Positions 1-10,085 of a DNA stretch of 64,000 bases are shown in pieces. Source of the stretch: Ligula intestinalis (Eukaryota > Platyhelminthes > Cestoda > Diphyllobothriidea > Diphyllobothriidae); contig JAYGXS010000004.1 in NCBI GenBank assembly GCA_036362985.1, positions 68,947,062-69,011,061 of the forward strand, given 5' to 3'. A program made the translations under genes and the position numbers. The notes beneath the pieces were generated by a model. The model ran no database searches. It was not told where the DNA came from and worked only from the letters and a program-made list of their open reading frames with translations. How positions within the stretch are numbered: position 1 is the first letter of the stretch; every line of letters starts with the position of its first letter.

Positions 1-834
1 TTTAGAGTCTACAGCAATTGTACGCAACTGAGGCAGTGTTGGGAACCTTTGAGTAGTCTTTGAGACGGTTTGCAAAGTTAAAAAAACTCTTTATAGTAGT
101 TGACACATGTGAGGTAGGGGATTGAGTAAACTAAAGCGCTTTTTTTAAATATAAGTCGACCAGTGTAACTTTTTTTAGATACTTTGTCAAATAGCCGGTA
201 CAGTTTTATAAGCGGTAGGTCGAGAAAAGCACGTTATTGTCCAGACAAATCAAAAAAGATATAGTCTCAAAACACATGCGGGGTGTGGAAATATGGGGAA
301 GGCTGGGGAGGGGGGTTGGGCGAGATCAATAGGAAACGGTGAGATTATGGGGTAGTCAGTGACAGTAGGGTAAAGAGTAGGCGGGCGCGGGGATTTGCGT
401 GTGGTCAATTAACCTTTGACTACAGTGGGCGCGAGGTTCTTCCGTGCGCACTAGACAAGCCTTTTGAAAACTGATTGCAACCGCTACTGGCATTGTTGGT
501 AGGCACATAGGCTGGCTTATGGTTGTTCATTTAAGCCGCATAAATCAAATGGAAATCATCATCAGTGTGAGCCAGACGATGCCCGAGGATGCGCGAAGTT
601 GACACTGTTGCTGTTCCTCCTTATTTCGCTCTTTCACATTCCTGCTCGGCTGGACAGGTGCCAACTCGTGCGACTAGTGTAACTTTTCCGTTGGAGGTGG
701 TATAGGGAACCTAGTCAAAGGTTCAACAATCCAAAGGTCGGTTTCTGCAACAATCTTTTCCAAAGTAGGTAAGGATATGGAGCAGAAAAAGGGAGGTAGA
801 ATTGCCCACAATATATGTGCTTTACACCGAAGTC
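1..834. other. No gene seen; unique-looking DNA
   Basis: I see no coding exon, RNA gene or recognisable transposon protein here. The only local structure is the G-rich tract listed separately at 295-320. Confidence 0.5.
295..320 (+). other. Potential G-quadruplex
   Basis: Four runs of three or more G (295-298, 305-308, 310-315, 318-320) are separated by loops of 6, 1 and 2 bases. This fits the usual G4 pattern. Whether it folds or matters is unknown. Confidence 0.45.
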
Positions 835-837
835 CGG

Positions 838-912
838 CAATATAAGGTTAAGGATTAAGGTGAGCGTCAGGGTTAAGTTTAGAATGAGATTTAAGTTTGA
901 GATTAAAGTCGG
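838..912 (+). repeat. Degenerate telomere-like tract
   Basis: The stretch is made of imperfect GGTTAAGG/AGGGTTAAG units, so the opposite strand translates as monotonous Leu/Asn/Thr. It resembles decayed TTAGGG repeats. TTAGGG is the usual animal and flatworm telomere unit. Similar tracts occur at 5320-5450, 49855-50235 and 56150-56300. Confidence 0.55.
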
Positions 913-1194
913 AGTTGCCATCAGGAGCGCGATTAACGGTAAGGCTTTCTTGGGAGGCCGCCTCTTGCGGGAAGGTTTAAGGCATGATTAATGAACTGGT
1001 AATGCCTGTTTAGTGTGCGGTAGTGTACAGTGGAAAATAACCTAAAGCCGTTTTTTATTATTTTAATTAACTAAAATCGTAGGTGACAAGAGAGATGCAG
1101 ACCAATAAAACTATTCGAACAACCTCTTTGGCCACTAGGTAGCCTATTGGTTAATAAAGGAATCCCATTTCCTTTATGCAGCCTATCGAGGGGT

Positions 1195-1545
1195 CTTAAG
1201 GCTAATAGAGTTAACTCTAACGGCTGCGATCTTTCAGGCTCGGTTCCTTAGGAGAGGAGATAAGTCATTGGAAAGCCAGATCGTCAGGAAATGTAGATTC
1301 TGCAAAAATAAATAGGAGAATAGGCGGTGGTAAATTGACTACCAGACGACCTCACAACCTGAAGCCAGCGGACTGCGTCTGAAGTGCGATCTGTTCGGCA
1401 GTCGTCACATGAGGTCCTGTGAGAGTCGGCCCGTGATTGGTTGTTCGAAAGGCCGGAAGCAGCAAGTCTTCCGAAAGTGGAATTCGACTTGAACTAGTCA
1501 CGACAGGCGTTCAAAAGTGCACTTTGTGTTAGGCTAGTCACTACA
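1195..1545 (-). repeat. Dispersed repeat family A, copy 1
   Basis: Read on the minus strand, this matches the repeat at 33668-34035. Shared blocks include GTGACTAGC near the start, a CCAATCAC box, GACCTCATGTGAC, and a final segment with AAGGAAC, GCCT and GCAG(C/T)CGTTA. The family has no visible protein and no clear terminal repeats, so its class is unknown. Confidence 0.6.
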
Positions 1546-1794
1546 GGCCCCATAAGAACATTGGGGCTGGCCATCGTTGAGAGCGACGGTCGAACTGTCC
1601 TGCAGAGCAGAAAACAGGATTGTGATTTATTGTCATATTACTGATCCTAGGATGTCTCGGCACCGTTTGTAAACAAATTCATTAAGGTAGTTCAGCGTTT
1701 TGTTACCCGTTTCAAACATTTAGGTGGCTTGTTGTGACTTGCTCGCGTTGAAATGAACTCCGCTAGAATCTCACAACTACGGTTCTCGGCGTCT

Positions 1795-2095
1795 GGGAAC
1801 AGTCAATCACAGTTGCCACATAGATACCTTTTGGGCCAGCGAGGAACAACAATCCCGCACGCGTGAATTCCTCTCTCTGCCAACTGGCCTGACTGCTGTC
1901 AAGCGGCACTTTGGCCCAGCTGCCTCTCCTGGCTGGTCGTATGCTCTCAACTTAAAATATCTTTCCATCTATACTTCGTTCCCTGTGTACACAATGTACT
2001 TTTCCTACTACTCTGGCCTCTACCGGCTTCTGCTCTACTATGTAACCATGGTCTGAAAATCGCATTTGCTAGGCTTTCACCTACTTAAACCCCTG
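1795..2095 (+). repeat. Dispersed repeat family A, copy 2
   Basis: A diverged plus-strand copy. It keeps the CAATCAC box near its start and the block CTACTACTCTGGCCT at about 2010 that is also seen at 33935 and 40050. It ends in the same GAAAATCGCA-type segment as copy 6 at 40436. Class unknown. Confidence 0.45.
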
Positions 2096-2376
2096 CGATA
2101 GGCTCACAAGAAGAAGAAGATCTGGACATATTATTCAAACGTGGAAAATGTGCACCAGGTCGCCACACAGACTGACCTATTAGGGGAGGAGAAGACCTAT
2201 ACAAATAAATGAGGACTTTAATGACTGCAAGAAAACACAGACATATTAGCCCATGTTCTCAGTTTTGTGTCGTGTTTTCCGATTTGGCGGCAAATGCTTG
2301 TGCGACCCCACTTAAACAGTAATTGGTTGTAACCAAAATGAACACAAAACGCAAATCTCCCACCCCTCCTTCCCAA

Positions 2377-2700
2377 TAATTAAGTGAACCGAGTAATCAT
2401 TCTAGTTGATTCTACATGACTGCTTAGGAAATTCTGCTTGGGTAGTCAGCTTGCTGTTCCGTAATGGTGGATTTCATACGAGTAGTAAGTTGGACGGGTA
2501 AAATGGATCCAAATGTGACTTACTTTGTGGCGCACGGCGAACCTCCTAGACAACTGTTAGAGTGATGGCTGCGCAAAAACTTCCTTGCTGCGTGGGTTCA
2601 ACTCCCACCGAGACCGTGAGTTTTCGCAAATTCGGTCAAATGAATTTAGCAAATCTGCCAAACCCCCTAATGATAAAAAGGTTTAGTTTGGAAGCTAGAA
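2377..2700 (+). mobile_element. tRNA-headed SINE family B, copy 1
   Basis: A body segment (2377-2550) is followed by a degenerate tRNA-like segment whose T-arm is intact (2592-2608: five-base stem GTGGG/CCCAC around TTCAACT). A tail containing GCAAATCTGCCAAACC follows. The same order (body, tRNA-like part, tail) is seen at 32110-32400 and 41440-41660. The D-arm region has decayed, so this is not a functional tRNA gene. Confidence 0.6.
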
Positions 2701-2919
2701 ATAGCGCTAGGGTTAGGAAAGTGTGGATAGATAGAGGTTTAATAGGTTTAAGCCGGGTCTAAAAAAACTCAGCTCACATAAACGATGATGGTGGACGTAT
2801 ACAGTTTCTTTTAAATGCCGAAAGATTCAGGGGCCCGATATGTTATCGCGTTCATCATCTCTCAAAGGTAAGGAAGAAGAAGAGGGGGGCAGGTCCATGA
2901 ACCAAATGATATTTGAACT

Positions 2920-2953
2920 GAAGTTTCAAAACCCTTCTTGCTTCCATCGTCAG
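2920..2953 (-). ncRNA. Hammerhead-like motif at PLE end
   Basis: On the minus strand, CUGACGA (2953-2947) is followed by a short possible hairpin and then GAAACUUC (2927-2920). The first box and GAAA match the hammerhead core. The four bases after GAA (ACUU) are not self-complementary, so the putative stem III is degraded. Confidence 0.4.
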
Positions 2954-3695
2954 AATGTTTTTGTAGCTGTTTCCGGTGGTCTCGACTTTGCCAGCCGTGC
3001 CGTCTGTCTCAAATTATATCGGTGTTAAACGTGTACACACTGACCTGCCTGTTCGTTGCCGACCGTATTTGGTCTCCGGGGGTTGGTTGCTTGGTAGGCT
3101 TGCGTGACCTTCATCCCCTCTGCGGTCAGCGTGGATGTAGGCGGGTCTATATGCTTGCTGTCCTCCCCAACATCACCTGGCGGATTGATAACCTGTTGCT
3201 GTTTACTTGGATTGTTCTTTGCCTCCTGGTTGTGACAGCGAGACAGTGTTTGATGTTGGTCGCGTGACCTCCGACCTTCACCCCTGTTTTCCGCGGGCGT
3301 TGGTTCTCGGTCCTGCGCACTCATTCGCCCTTCTGGCTCTGGCCGACTTGATCGGATCCGTGTGTGAAGCACCTGGTAGGCAATTTTCAATTCGATAGCT
3401 CTGTTGATTTTGCTTATAAAGGACCAACTGTCTAGCACCAGTCTGACCATTTTCTTATTGGCCCTGCCGATTACCCTCGCTTACTCAAAGGTGAATTCGT
3501 GGTTGAGCCATTGCACATGACCATAGACCAAACACCGCTTGTCCTTGCGATTGATTGCTAGTTGATGTTCGGGCAGTCTTGTGCCCAGGCGTTTGCCCGC
3601 TTCACCAACATACCTCGCCTCGCAGTTTTTGGATGGTATGCTGTAGACAACGGCTAATTGCTCTTTTGCTGGCAGCAAGGCGTAAGTGCTTATTG
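2920..3695 (-). mobile_element. 5'-truncated Penelope-like element, GIY-YIG end
   Basis: Minus-strand translation from about 3690 gives a GIY-YIG endonuclease of the PLE type: VVYSIPSKNCEARYVGE, then RLGTRL and EHQLAI. After one in-frame stop at 3481-3483 the frame continues as ARVIGRANKK and VLDSW to about 3350, which is the usual C-terminal end of PLE endonucleases. The stop makes it non-functional. The reverse transcriptase that should precede it is missing, so the copy is truncated near 3690. Downstream lies a hammerhead-like motif (2920-2953), as expected at a PLE end. Family assignment is from remembered PLE motifs. Confidence 0.8.
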
Positions 3696-3899
3696 CTGCA
3701 ATGTACTTTTCCCTACCCCCAATACCACCGTTCGCGCATTAAACGCTCGCCTAGCGACTGTGTACGTCCATATGGGGTGGTGGAGGTGTCGGAAAAGTAT
3801 TTGTGGGATACGATGTGGTCCAGCCAGATAATAGACGAGAGAAGGTATCCCAACATGTATAAGCTAGTGGAATAGGATAAGGCGTGGAAGGCCATAGTG

Positions 3900-4587
3900 T
3901 CAGGGAGAATTTACTGAGATAGGAACAAGCCTAGTATGTAAGCAATAGGAGAAGTGACTTCCAGACGAGTGCAGGTCAGCCATGAATGAGCCGGAGTCCA
4001 GATAGTCTGGAACCGAACAGTGAGTCGTCGGCTCTGGAAGTGAATGTGCGTAAACAAATCGTCCGCACCCCGGGCACTGGTCAAACCTTGAGAAGTGGTT
4101 GGCTAGTGAGACTAGACCGCCTTGAGAAGGCCAGACAGGAGTGACCTTGAACGGAGGCCTTGACTATGGTGTCTTTCGGACGCGTGGTGGTCACGCCAGA
4201 CATGACCTAGTCCGCGCGGCGTCCGAGCAAAGCATGACTAAGAAAGGGATCGCTACACATTTTTGCCGGTTATTGGGGTCGCACAAGCAGCTGTTGCTTC
4301 CGATTTTCCTGCCAGCCGGTGATGCAAGGATCAGCTGGTCACAAGCCCGCTGGTGAAGGTCTGTCTCCCTAAAAAAACCCACAGAAGGTGTTCTCTAGCA
4401 GAATTTAATATGCACCGCTCCGTTTAAATGGGTTGATTGCATTACGTCGGAAGAACTCTTTGTTTGGTCTGTCCTTTTGCTGAAATTGGACTCGTGTGAG
4501 CACACGAACTATAATTTGAAGTGGAAGTCCAACCAAAAGATTTCGATCGCCGGTACGTGGGGGGATGATATGTATGGCAGTCTTATA
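3900..4587. other. No gene seen
   Basis: No recognisable coding or repeat content. An open frame of 71 codons at 4141-4356 (+) resembles nothing I know and has no splice-like borders. Confidence 0.4.
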
Positions 4588-5000
4588 GGAGTTAAGGCTA
4601 AGACGGTTAACCCTAAAACCTACAATCTTCCAGACCCTGGTTCCTTAGGAGATGGGAGAAATCTTAAGAAGGCAGAGTAGACGGAACAGTGTATTGTTTA
4701 CAGAAGAGTTAATGGGAAAGTTGCCAATTGGTCTTGCAAGGCGTCCGACCGTGAGGCCAGTGGGAGATGGCGGCGTCGCAGCGACCGCGACATTCCCAGG
4801 CGGAATTCCAAGTGTCCTCTTACCGCCGTCATCACGGGCGGCCACCGAATACTCGCTTTGTCTCGGTAGACTGATGGTGATTGGTTGCCTTGGCGAGATT
4901 CAGCCTTGTGTGTCAGTAGCTGGCTCAGAACATCGAGCGAGAACGGACAGGGGGTGCCGGGACTTAGCACCTGACTGCAGGTGGCATTAGGCGCGCAGGG
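4588..5000 (-). repeat. Dispersed repeat family A, copy 3
   Basis: The reverse complement aligns closely with 39745-40150. Both carry CCAATCACC, a GC-rich middle with GACGGCGG-like runs, AACTCTTCTGTAAACAAT and a GCCGTTAGGGTTAA-type end. The open frames inside it are by-products of the GC-rich sequence. Confidence 0.65.
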
Positions 5001-5127
5001 CAAAGGCGCTGTCCGTCAGATCTTGGGTTCCAAGTGGCTGCTAGAGCCACTACAGTCTTAACAGGACATGGGAATAGAGACCACTTAACATATGTGGCCT
5101 TGCGATAAACTTAAGAAAGGGTAATCA

Positions 5128-5320
5128 GCATCAGTATATTGAGGGATATCTAGGTACATTGCCTTTGAGTTCCCTTTTTTGTACATATGTGTAGTGGTAA
5201 CAGAATTTTTTTATCTCAGGCTGCTAGCGAGGCCAGTTGTCCTGAATCATGAGGTGGAAAAATAAAGGCAGACAGTGAAAAAAACTCCTCAGGGATTTTT
5301 AAATAAAATTTAAGTTTAAT
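5128..5320 (+). repeat. Dispersed repeat family G, copy 1
   Basis: Shares CAGCATCAGTATATTGAGGG, TTTGTACATATGTG, GAGGCCAGTTGTCCTG and AAACTCCTCAGGGATTTTT, in that order, with 44665-44850. No protein or terminal repeats are visible. Confidence 0.7.
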
Positions 5321-5450
5321 TTTAATCCTAGCTCTACTGGAAATCTATACCTAACAGGCAAAATGAACCCAAACCTTAATCCTTATCATAATCCTTACGT
5401 TAATTCCAATTCTGACCTTCACCACAACCGCAAACCCTTATCTGGCGATT
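5320..5450 (-). repeat. Degenerate telomere-like tract
   Basis: Imperfect CCTTAAT/CCTTACG/CCCTTA units on the plus strand look like decayed CCCTAA repeats. The flanks (GTGGCCTTGCGATAAA at about 5094 and the segment at 5320-5400) also occur around the tract at 56080-56300, so it is part of a dispersed unit and not a chance run. Family G has inserted between the two flank blocks. Confidence 0.5.
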
Positions 5451-5459
5451 TATAGACGC

Positions 5460-6640
5460 CTGCATTCTCACCCTCGTTCTTTACTGCTCTCCAGTTATTT
5501 GTTCAGCCTTACTTAAAAAAGGTCAGGTTAATTGTAAACGTATCCTCCGAATGCTTTCTTCAGCTGCTGGCGTTTCCTATGTTTTTAGCTGATATTATAA
5601 TGCAGCAACAGTTTAAAACATTCAAGCTATTTGCTGATCGCATCCTTCGTGAGGTCGCTCATCCTCAAACTTCTGAACTAATGGCTGCGAAGTCTTCCCA
5701 TACTATGCGCCGAAGTTTTAGTCAGATGTCTTGCCGTAAATCGGCATATCAGCACTCCATACTCCCATTCCTAGCACGCTACCTCAGGTGTGAAGAAATG
5801 GAAATTCAGAAGTTGAAACCCGATCTGTCTCCATAACAGATGTAGATACCATGTAAAATTTTAGACATTTAGTATTCTGTGACCTTTTACCTGACCTTAT
5901 CCCTTGCTCTCCGTGAATAGAGCCATTTTTACTGAAAATGTTATATATTTACCTTCAAAATCAAGCATTTCTCCCTCTAAACCTAATTATAACCCTCAGG
6001 CTAATCTTGAAACTAATTTCCCTGGAATTTTATTCAACGTTACATGTATCGTGGGTGGTTCCTTTACCCGTGTGCTGTTCAGGTGGTCATACTTTACCCA
6101 GTGACGAACAAGAACTGGCGGCACTTTGTTTGGATATCTTGCAATGAATGGCGACCGAACGAAACGAATTAAAAGCCAAAAGGATATCTTAAAATGGTGA
6201 TTTTGTTGACGTTGTACACCCCCACTTTGCTTGACGCATGTTCTTTAAAGCCAGCAACTTATTTATTGTGAAAACATGCATGCGTGCGGAAGCTAAGGCT
6301 AACACAGATGCCTCTCAGACGTTCGTGGCAAACCATTGAGGCGTCCTGTGTTAATATAAACCGACTTCTGGACCCGACGACGTACTCTGTCGAGTGCTAA
6401 GAATACAAGTATGTGTTCAGTCCATCCTCTTTCCGTTTGGCCTTTGGGCAATCGCTCTGACCCGAGGCTATCTTCTGCTTGCTGAATGTAAACATTCGCT
6501 AACTTTTACTACACCTCATAGCAGGCGAATTTCTACTCCGTTTTACAGGTTCCTATAAGGCCTGCCTGCCTTCTGAAGCAATCGTACTAACGGCGGTCAA
6601 TTGGAGATGCAGCCAACATGATCATTTACGCCCACATCTT
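5460..6640. other. No gene seen
   Basis: An open frame of 85 codons at 5579-5836 (+) has ordinary amino-acid composition but no recognised domain or splice borders. Short CCTAA-like runs occur at 5980-6010. Nothing else is supported. Confidence 0.4.
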
Positions 6641-7077
6641 AGCTGCCTACATACTGTGCTGCCTCTGGAAGTAGCATTACCGCCTGCAGGCCCAGCTGCT
6701 CACAGCTGATTGGTTCGTGGGCTATTGACCGCACGCTACTGCCCGCGGTGGTTCGCTAGGCGCATGTCATGCTGCGCCTGTCCGCACCTCGCTCCCTGGG
6801 CGTGCTGGCTGTGTACAGACGCATGCGCGGATGCGATGGCAGTGATCGCTCTTTCCCACGTTGTTTCTGTCCCCTCTCTGCTGCGAGAACAAGTTGAAAC
6901 TGCGTGATAATTGCATGTGAGAGAGTGACGAACTCTACGAAATCCCGCAACCAGTCTCTCCCGCTCGCTCTCACAACGCGTCTCTGATTGCTGTGGATGT
7001 CTGCGAAAAGGTTTTTGATGAGCAAGCCGATTGCTGGAGGCTGCTTGCGGCAAAACTGACGTTATTCCCGATCATAG
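6640..7077 (+). promoter_or_regulatory. Putative promoter/5' region of stomatin gene
   Basis: This block is richer in GC and CpG than its surroundings and lies directly upstream of the open stomatin frame. It contains GCATGCGC at 6821-6828, which resembles an NRF1-type promoter box, and a pyrimidine-rich run near 6955-6975. No TATA box in a convincing place is visible. A first exon may lie here or farther upstream. The role is inferred from position and composition. Confidence 0.3.
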
Positions 7078-7124
7078 GTCCGATTTTGGAAACTGTCCAA
7101 CTGCATTCTCTCTGGACGGGTCAG

Positions 7125-7263
7125 CTGCACCAACAAAGACTACAATCTGATAAATTCAAACACGACTCGCCTTCAACACTCACCCCCACCTCCGTACGTC
7201 GAAATTGATCCGGGAAAGGTCTCGCCTCTGCTCGACAAACCGGAAGAAATTTCCGACGAGAAG
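7125..7263 (+). CDS. Probable coding extension upstream of the stomatin ATG
   Basis: The stomatin frame is open back to 7078 with no ATG. It reads in frame into protein-like sequence: SPPPPYVEIDPGK, then PLLDKPEEISDEK, directly before Met at 7264. PPPPY is a WW-domain ligand (PPxY) type motif. A pyrimidine-rich run and AG at 7123-7124, or AG at 7137-7138, could be a splice acceptor. I infer that the true N-terminus comes from an upstream exon I could not identify and that 7264 may be an internal Met. Confidence 0.5.
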
Positions 7264-8394
7264 ATGCCCTCAGTCTCCTTTGCCTCTGATTCTCACCGGG
7301 GCGGTGGTGGCGGAGCCGAACAGAGCGACGCAGGTCGTAACGGTGGAGGCGATGGCTCCGGGGCCCAGCTCCGAGTCCCAACCATGCCTTCGCTGGCCCG
7401 TGGATTTTCGCTGGTTCCCGAACGGCTGGCAAAGGGCAATTCTCAGAACAGGCAGGGGAATAAGGGGATGTTTGGGTGCGAAACTGCCATCCGCATTCTC
7501 GCCTACCTTGCAGCCTTCGTCACCCTCCCGTTCTCACTCGTCATGTGTCTCAAGGTTATAGCTCAGTACGAACGTGCTGTGGTATTCAGACTGGGTCGTC
7601 TAGTCTCTGAGATACCAAAAGGACCCGGATTAGTGTTCATCCTACCCTGTCTAGACAATGTAAAGACAATTGACCTGCGGACCTTCACTTTCAACGTTCC
7701 CACTCAGGAAGTGCTCACAAAGGATTCTGTGACGGTCGCTGTGGATGCAGTCGTCTACTACCGAATATTTGACCCCGTAATGTCTGTTGTCAATGTTGAG
7801 GACGCCAATCGTTCCACACGCCTCCTAGCTCAGACCACACTGCGGAATGTGCTCGGCACAGTGGATCTTTACCAGCTGCTGACTGCCCGCGAACAGATTG
7901 CCCATCTGATGCAGGACTGTCTGGACCAGGCCACTGAAACCTGGGGCGTCAAAGTGGAGCGCGTGGACATCAAGGACGTTCGTCTACCGATCCAACTCCA
8001 GCGAGCCATGGCAGCCGAAGCTGAAGCCGCTCGAGAGGCCAAGGCTAAGGTCATTGCCGCTGAGGGCGAGCAGCGGGCCTCTGTGGCATTGAAGGCCGCT
8101 GCCATGGAGATTGGAGAATGTCCAATTGCGTTGCAGCTGCGTTATCTCCAGACCCTCTCCAGCATCTCAGATGAGAAGAATTCGACCATAATATTCCCCC
8201 TGCCGATAGACCTGCTGAGTCTGTTTCATCAGGCCTACTCGGGACGTCTGATGTCGCCGCGGGATAGTCAACAACAGAGTGAGGGCACCCTGCAGAGTGA
8301 CGACATCATCCCCCCGCCACCGCCCCAGCGAGCTCATATGGCGGCCCACAAGGTGCCAGCCGCCGCCGACAACGGGGAAGAGGCCCTGATCTGA
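7264..8394 (+). CDS. Stomatin-family (SPFH/band 7) membrane protein
   Basis: The product (376 residues from this ATG) is a stomatin/MEC-2-type protein. Such proteins sit in the inner leaflet of the plasma membrane, bind cholesterol-rich domains and modulate ion channels and transporters. Seen here: a Gly-rich variable N-terminus (1-68); a membrane hairpin at about 74-100 (ILAYLAAFVTLPFSLVMC) with the conserved hairpin proline at 89; the ERAVVFRLGR start of the SPFH domain; KGPGLVFILPC; LTKDSVTV; TRLLAQTTLRNVLGT; WGVKVERVDIKDVRLP; the AEAEAAREAKAK helix; and the C-terminal oligomerisation segment NSTIIFPLPIDLL (306-318). Cys72 and Cys95 are candidate palmitoylation sites. The C-terminal tail (about 330-376) is low-complexity with a PPPPP run. 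The whole SPFH region is uninterrupted by introns. The start is uncertain (see 7125-7263). Family assignment is secure; the exact orthologue is not. Confidence 0.95.
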   Translation: MPSVSFASDSHRGGGGGAEQSDAGRNGGGDGSGAQLRVPTMPSLARGFSLVPERLAKGNSQNRQGNKGMFGCETAIRILAYLAAFVTLPFSLVMCLKVIAQYERAVVFRLGRLVSEIPKGPGLVFILPCLDNVKTIDLRTFTFNVPTQEVLTKDSVTVAVDAVVYYRIFDPVMSVVNVEDANRSTRLLAQTTLRNVLGTVDLYQLLTAREQIAHLMQDCLDQATETWGVKVERVDIKDVRLPIQLQRAMAAEAEAAREAKAKVIAAEGEQRASVALKAAAMEIGECPIALQLRYLQTLSSISDEKNSTIIFPLPIDLLSLFHQAYSGRLMSPRDSQQQSEGTLQSDDIIPPPPPQRAHMAAHKVPAAADNGEEALI

Positions 8395-9516
8395 CCACTA
8401 CTAAGGACTACTGCCACTTTTATTTCTCTCTCAATTCCATAATTTCGTGAGCTACAGTAACAAAACCCACAGACAATATGTTCATCTCGGTTCGTCGTTC
8501 GACAAAACACCAAACACCACAAACAGAGTGTGAGAGACAAAATACGCGATCTATTAATCATGTTCATGTGCCGCGACCAGACTCCAGGCTTCTAACAACA
8601 GTACACTTGGGCAGCTCATGCACCGGTTTCTTCCTTGTATGCAGAGGATGCAGCTCTCCTTATGCATGCATTACTCCTCCGGAGGTTTGGTTCCTCTCGT
8701 CTGCCCGTTCAAGACCACCGCTACCATTGCTGCTGTTGCGGAAATAATCAGAGAGAAAGCTGGCGACCAAACACATTATCGAAGCATGAGGGACAAAGTT
8801 AGCCTCTTTGTGTGTACGTGTGTGTGTTTGTGTCCTTGACTGCTTGCTTGATTGCGTAATTTTTTGCATATGTCTTCTTTGTCCGACCGATGAACAACTT
8901 TTATTGTCCGGCCAACACTGTTCAACACTGCAGACACTCTATGCTCCTAATTATTGTTTCCAGAGTGATAATGATGAATTTCCCCCCATCTGTTTTCTGA
9001 CAATGGTCATGTATAAACGGGAGCGCAAACGGCTTAACATCTTTGTTATTGCAAAATAAGGTGGGGGGGAAACGAATGGTTTTATTGCAAACCATTTGAA
9101 TTTTGAAAGTGGATTTGAGGTACAGAGGTAGTTAACTGGATCCCATGCCACAGTCAGTGCTGTTCTAGGTCATTAAACGACGCTTGGAACATAAAATAAT
9201 TCCCAGTATAAGTCGGCACTCTTTGAAAGTTAAAATACGCAGGTCTCATAGGACCCTTTAATGCGTGGGATACCGCATCGAAGTGAGGCTTTCGAACTTT
9301 TTTAAGCGAAAAACTTTTAATTACTGCACCTGATTAACCCGTAATATCAGCATTTTTTCCTACAAAAACGACAATTGAAGTGGCTTTGTTGGTGGGGAAT
9401 TAGAATAGGCAGTGAAAGATACTTTAATAACTATTATATGCATTTTTATTTATTTGTATCTAGAAAGGTTTTTGATTTATATCATTTGATTTTCCAAATC
9501 TGTATTGTCTAATAAA
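8395..9516 (+). other. Likely 3' untranslated and downstream region of stomatin gene
   Basis: No coding sequence. A short TG-rich microsatellite lies at about 8806-8832. I found no canonical AATAAA close to the stop; the first is at 9511-9516, more than 1.1 kb downstream. Weaker variants such as ATTAAA (about 9173) are nearer. The 3' end is therefore undetermined. Confidence 0.35.
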
Positions 9517-9959
9517 GTATTGCGGAAAAATCAGAGTATTAAAATGCAGGTTTATTGAAGTTCACTAAAAAATAGGAATGGTGGCTAGGAGTTCGTCTAC
9601 TTTAACTAACCGTTCTGGAGTTAGATAAACTTATTCCGTGGCGCGAAAAACTGCGCACACCTTCAATTTACATCCAGGAAAACTTACTCCCAGCGGCCGT
9701 GGGAAACAAATTCAACTTCATTTTTCCACTTTACACTTACTTCTACAAATTTCGTTCAAAATATTACTTTTTTAGTAGAGAAGTACCTATACTGCAAATT
9801 ATGTACTCAAAGAAAGGACAGTTTTTAGTTTAAAAAGCATTTAATCGTAGAGTTTTAAGACTGGGTAACATCTTTTTATAAAGTATGACATGTTGTCATT
9901 TACAGATGGTAGTTATAACTTATACAGCATGCCAATAGAGGATTATACGCGAGTCCTAT

Positions 9960-10085
9960 GAAGCAGTTCAGAAGAAGAACATGTGATCCCTAGAACAGGG
10001 TGTTTATTTTCCTGACGTTTCGGATTCTTGCGGGAATCCTTAATCAAAGGTTATTGAAAGGAAATTCGGAGCCATGCGCAGACAG
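9960..10085 (+). repeat. Foldback family E, left end only (copy 1)
   Basis: Matches the left arm of the element at 60365-61225: GCAGTTC(A/G)GAAGAAGA, TATTTTCCTGACGTTTCGGA, GGGAATCCTTA and GCCATGCGCAGA. The right arm is absent. On the minus strand it carries GAAACGUC after a hairpin GGAUUC/GAAUCC. Confidence 0.65.

Noticed and set aside
715..921. Open frame of 68 codons (minus) rich in Leu-Asn-Leu-Thr
   Set aside because: It is only the translation of degenerate telomere-like repeats.
6736..7053. Open frames of 89-105 codons on the minus strand upstream of stomatin
   Set aside because: Overlapping frames on both strands in GC-rich promoter-like DNA, no family resemblance, Arg/Ser-rich composition typical of chance frames.
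8806..8832. TG-rich run as a regulatory element of the stomatin gene
   Set aside because: Short, imperfect microsatellite downstream of the stop; nothing supports a function.
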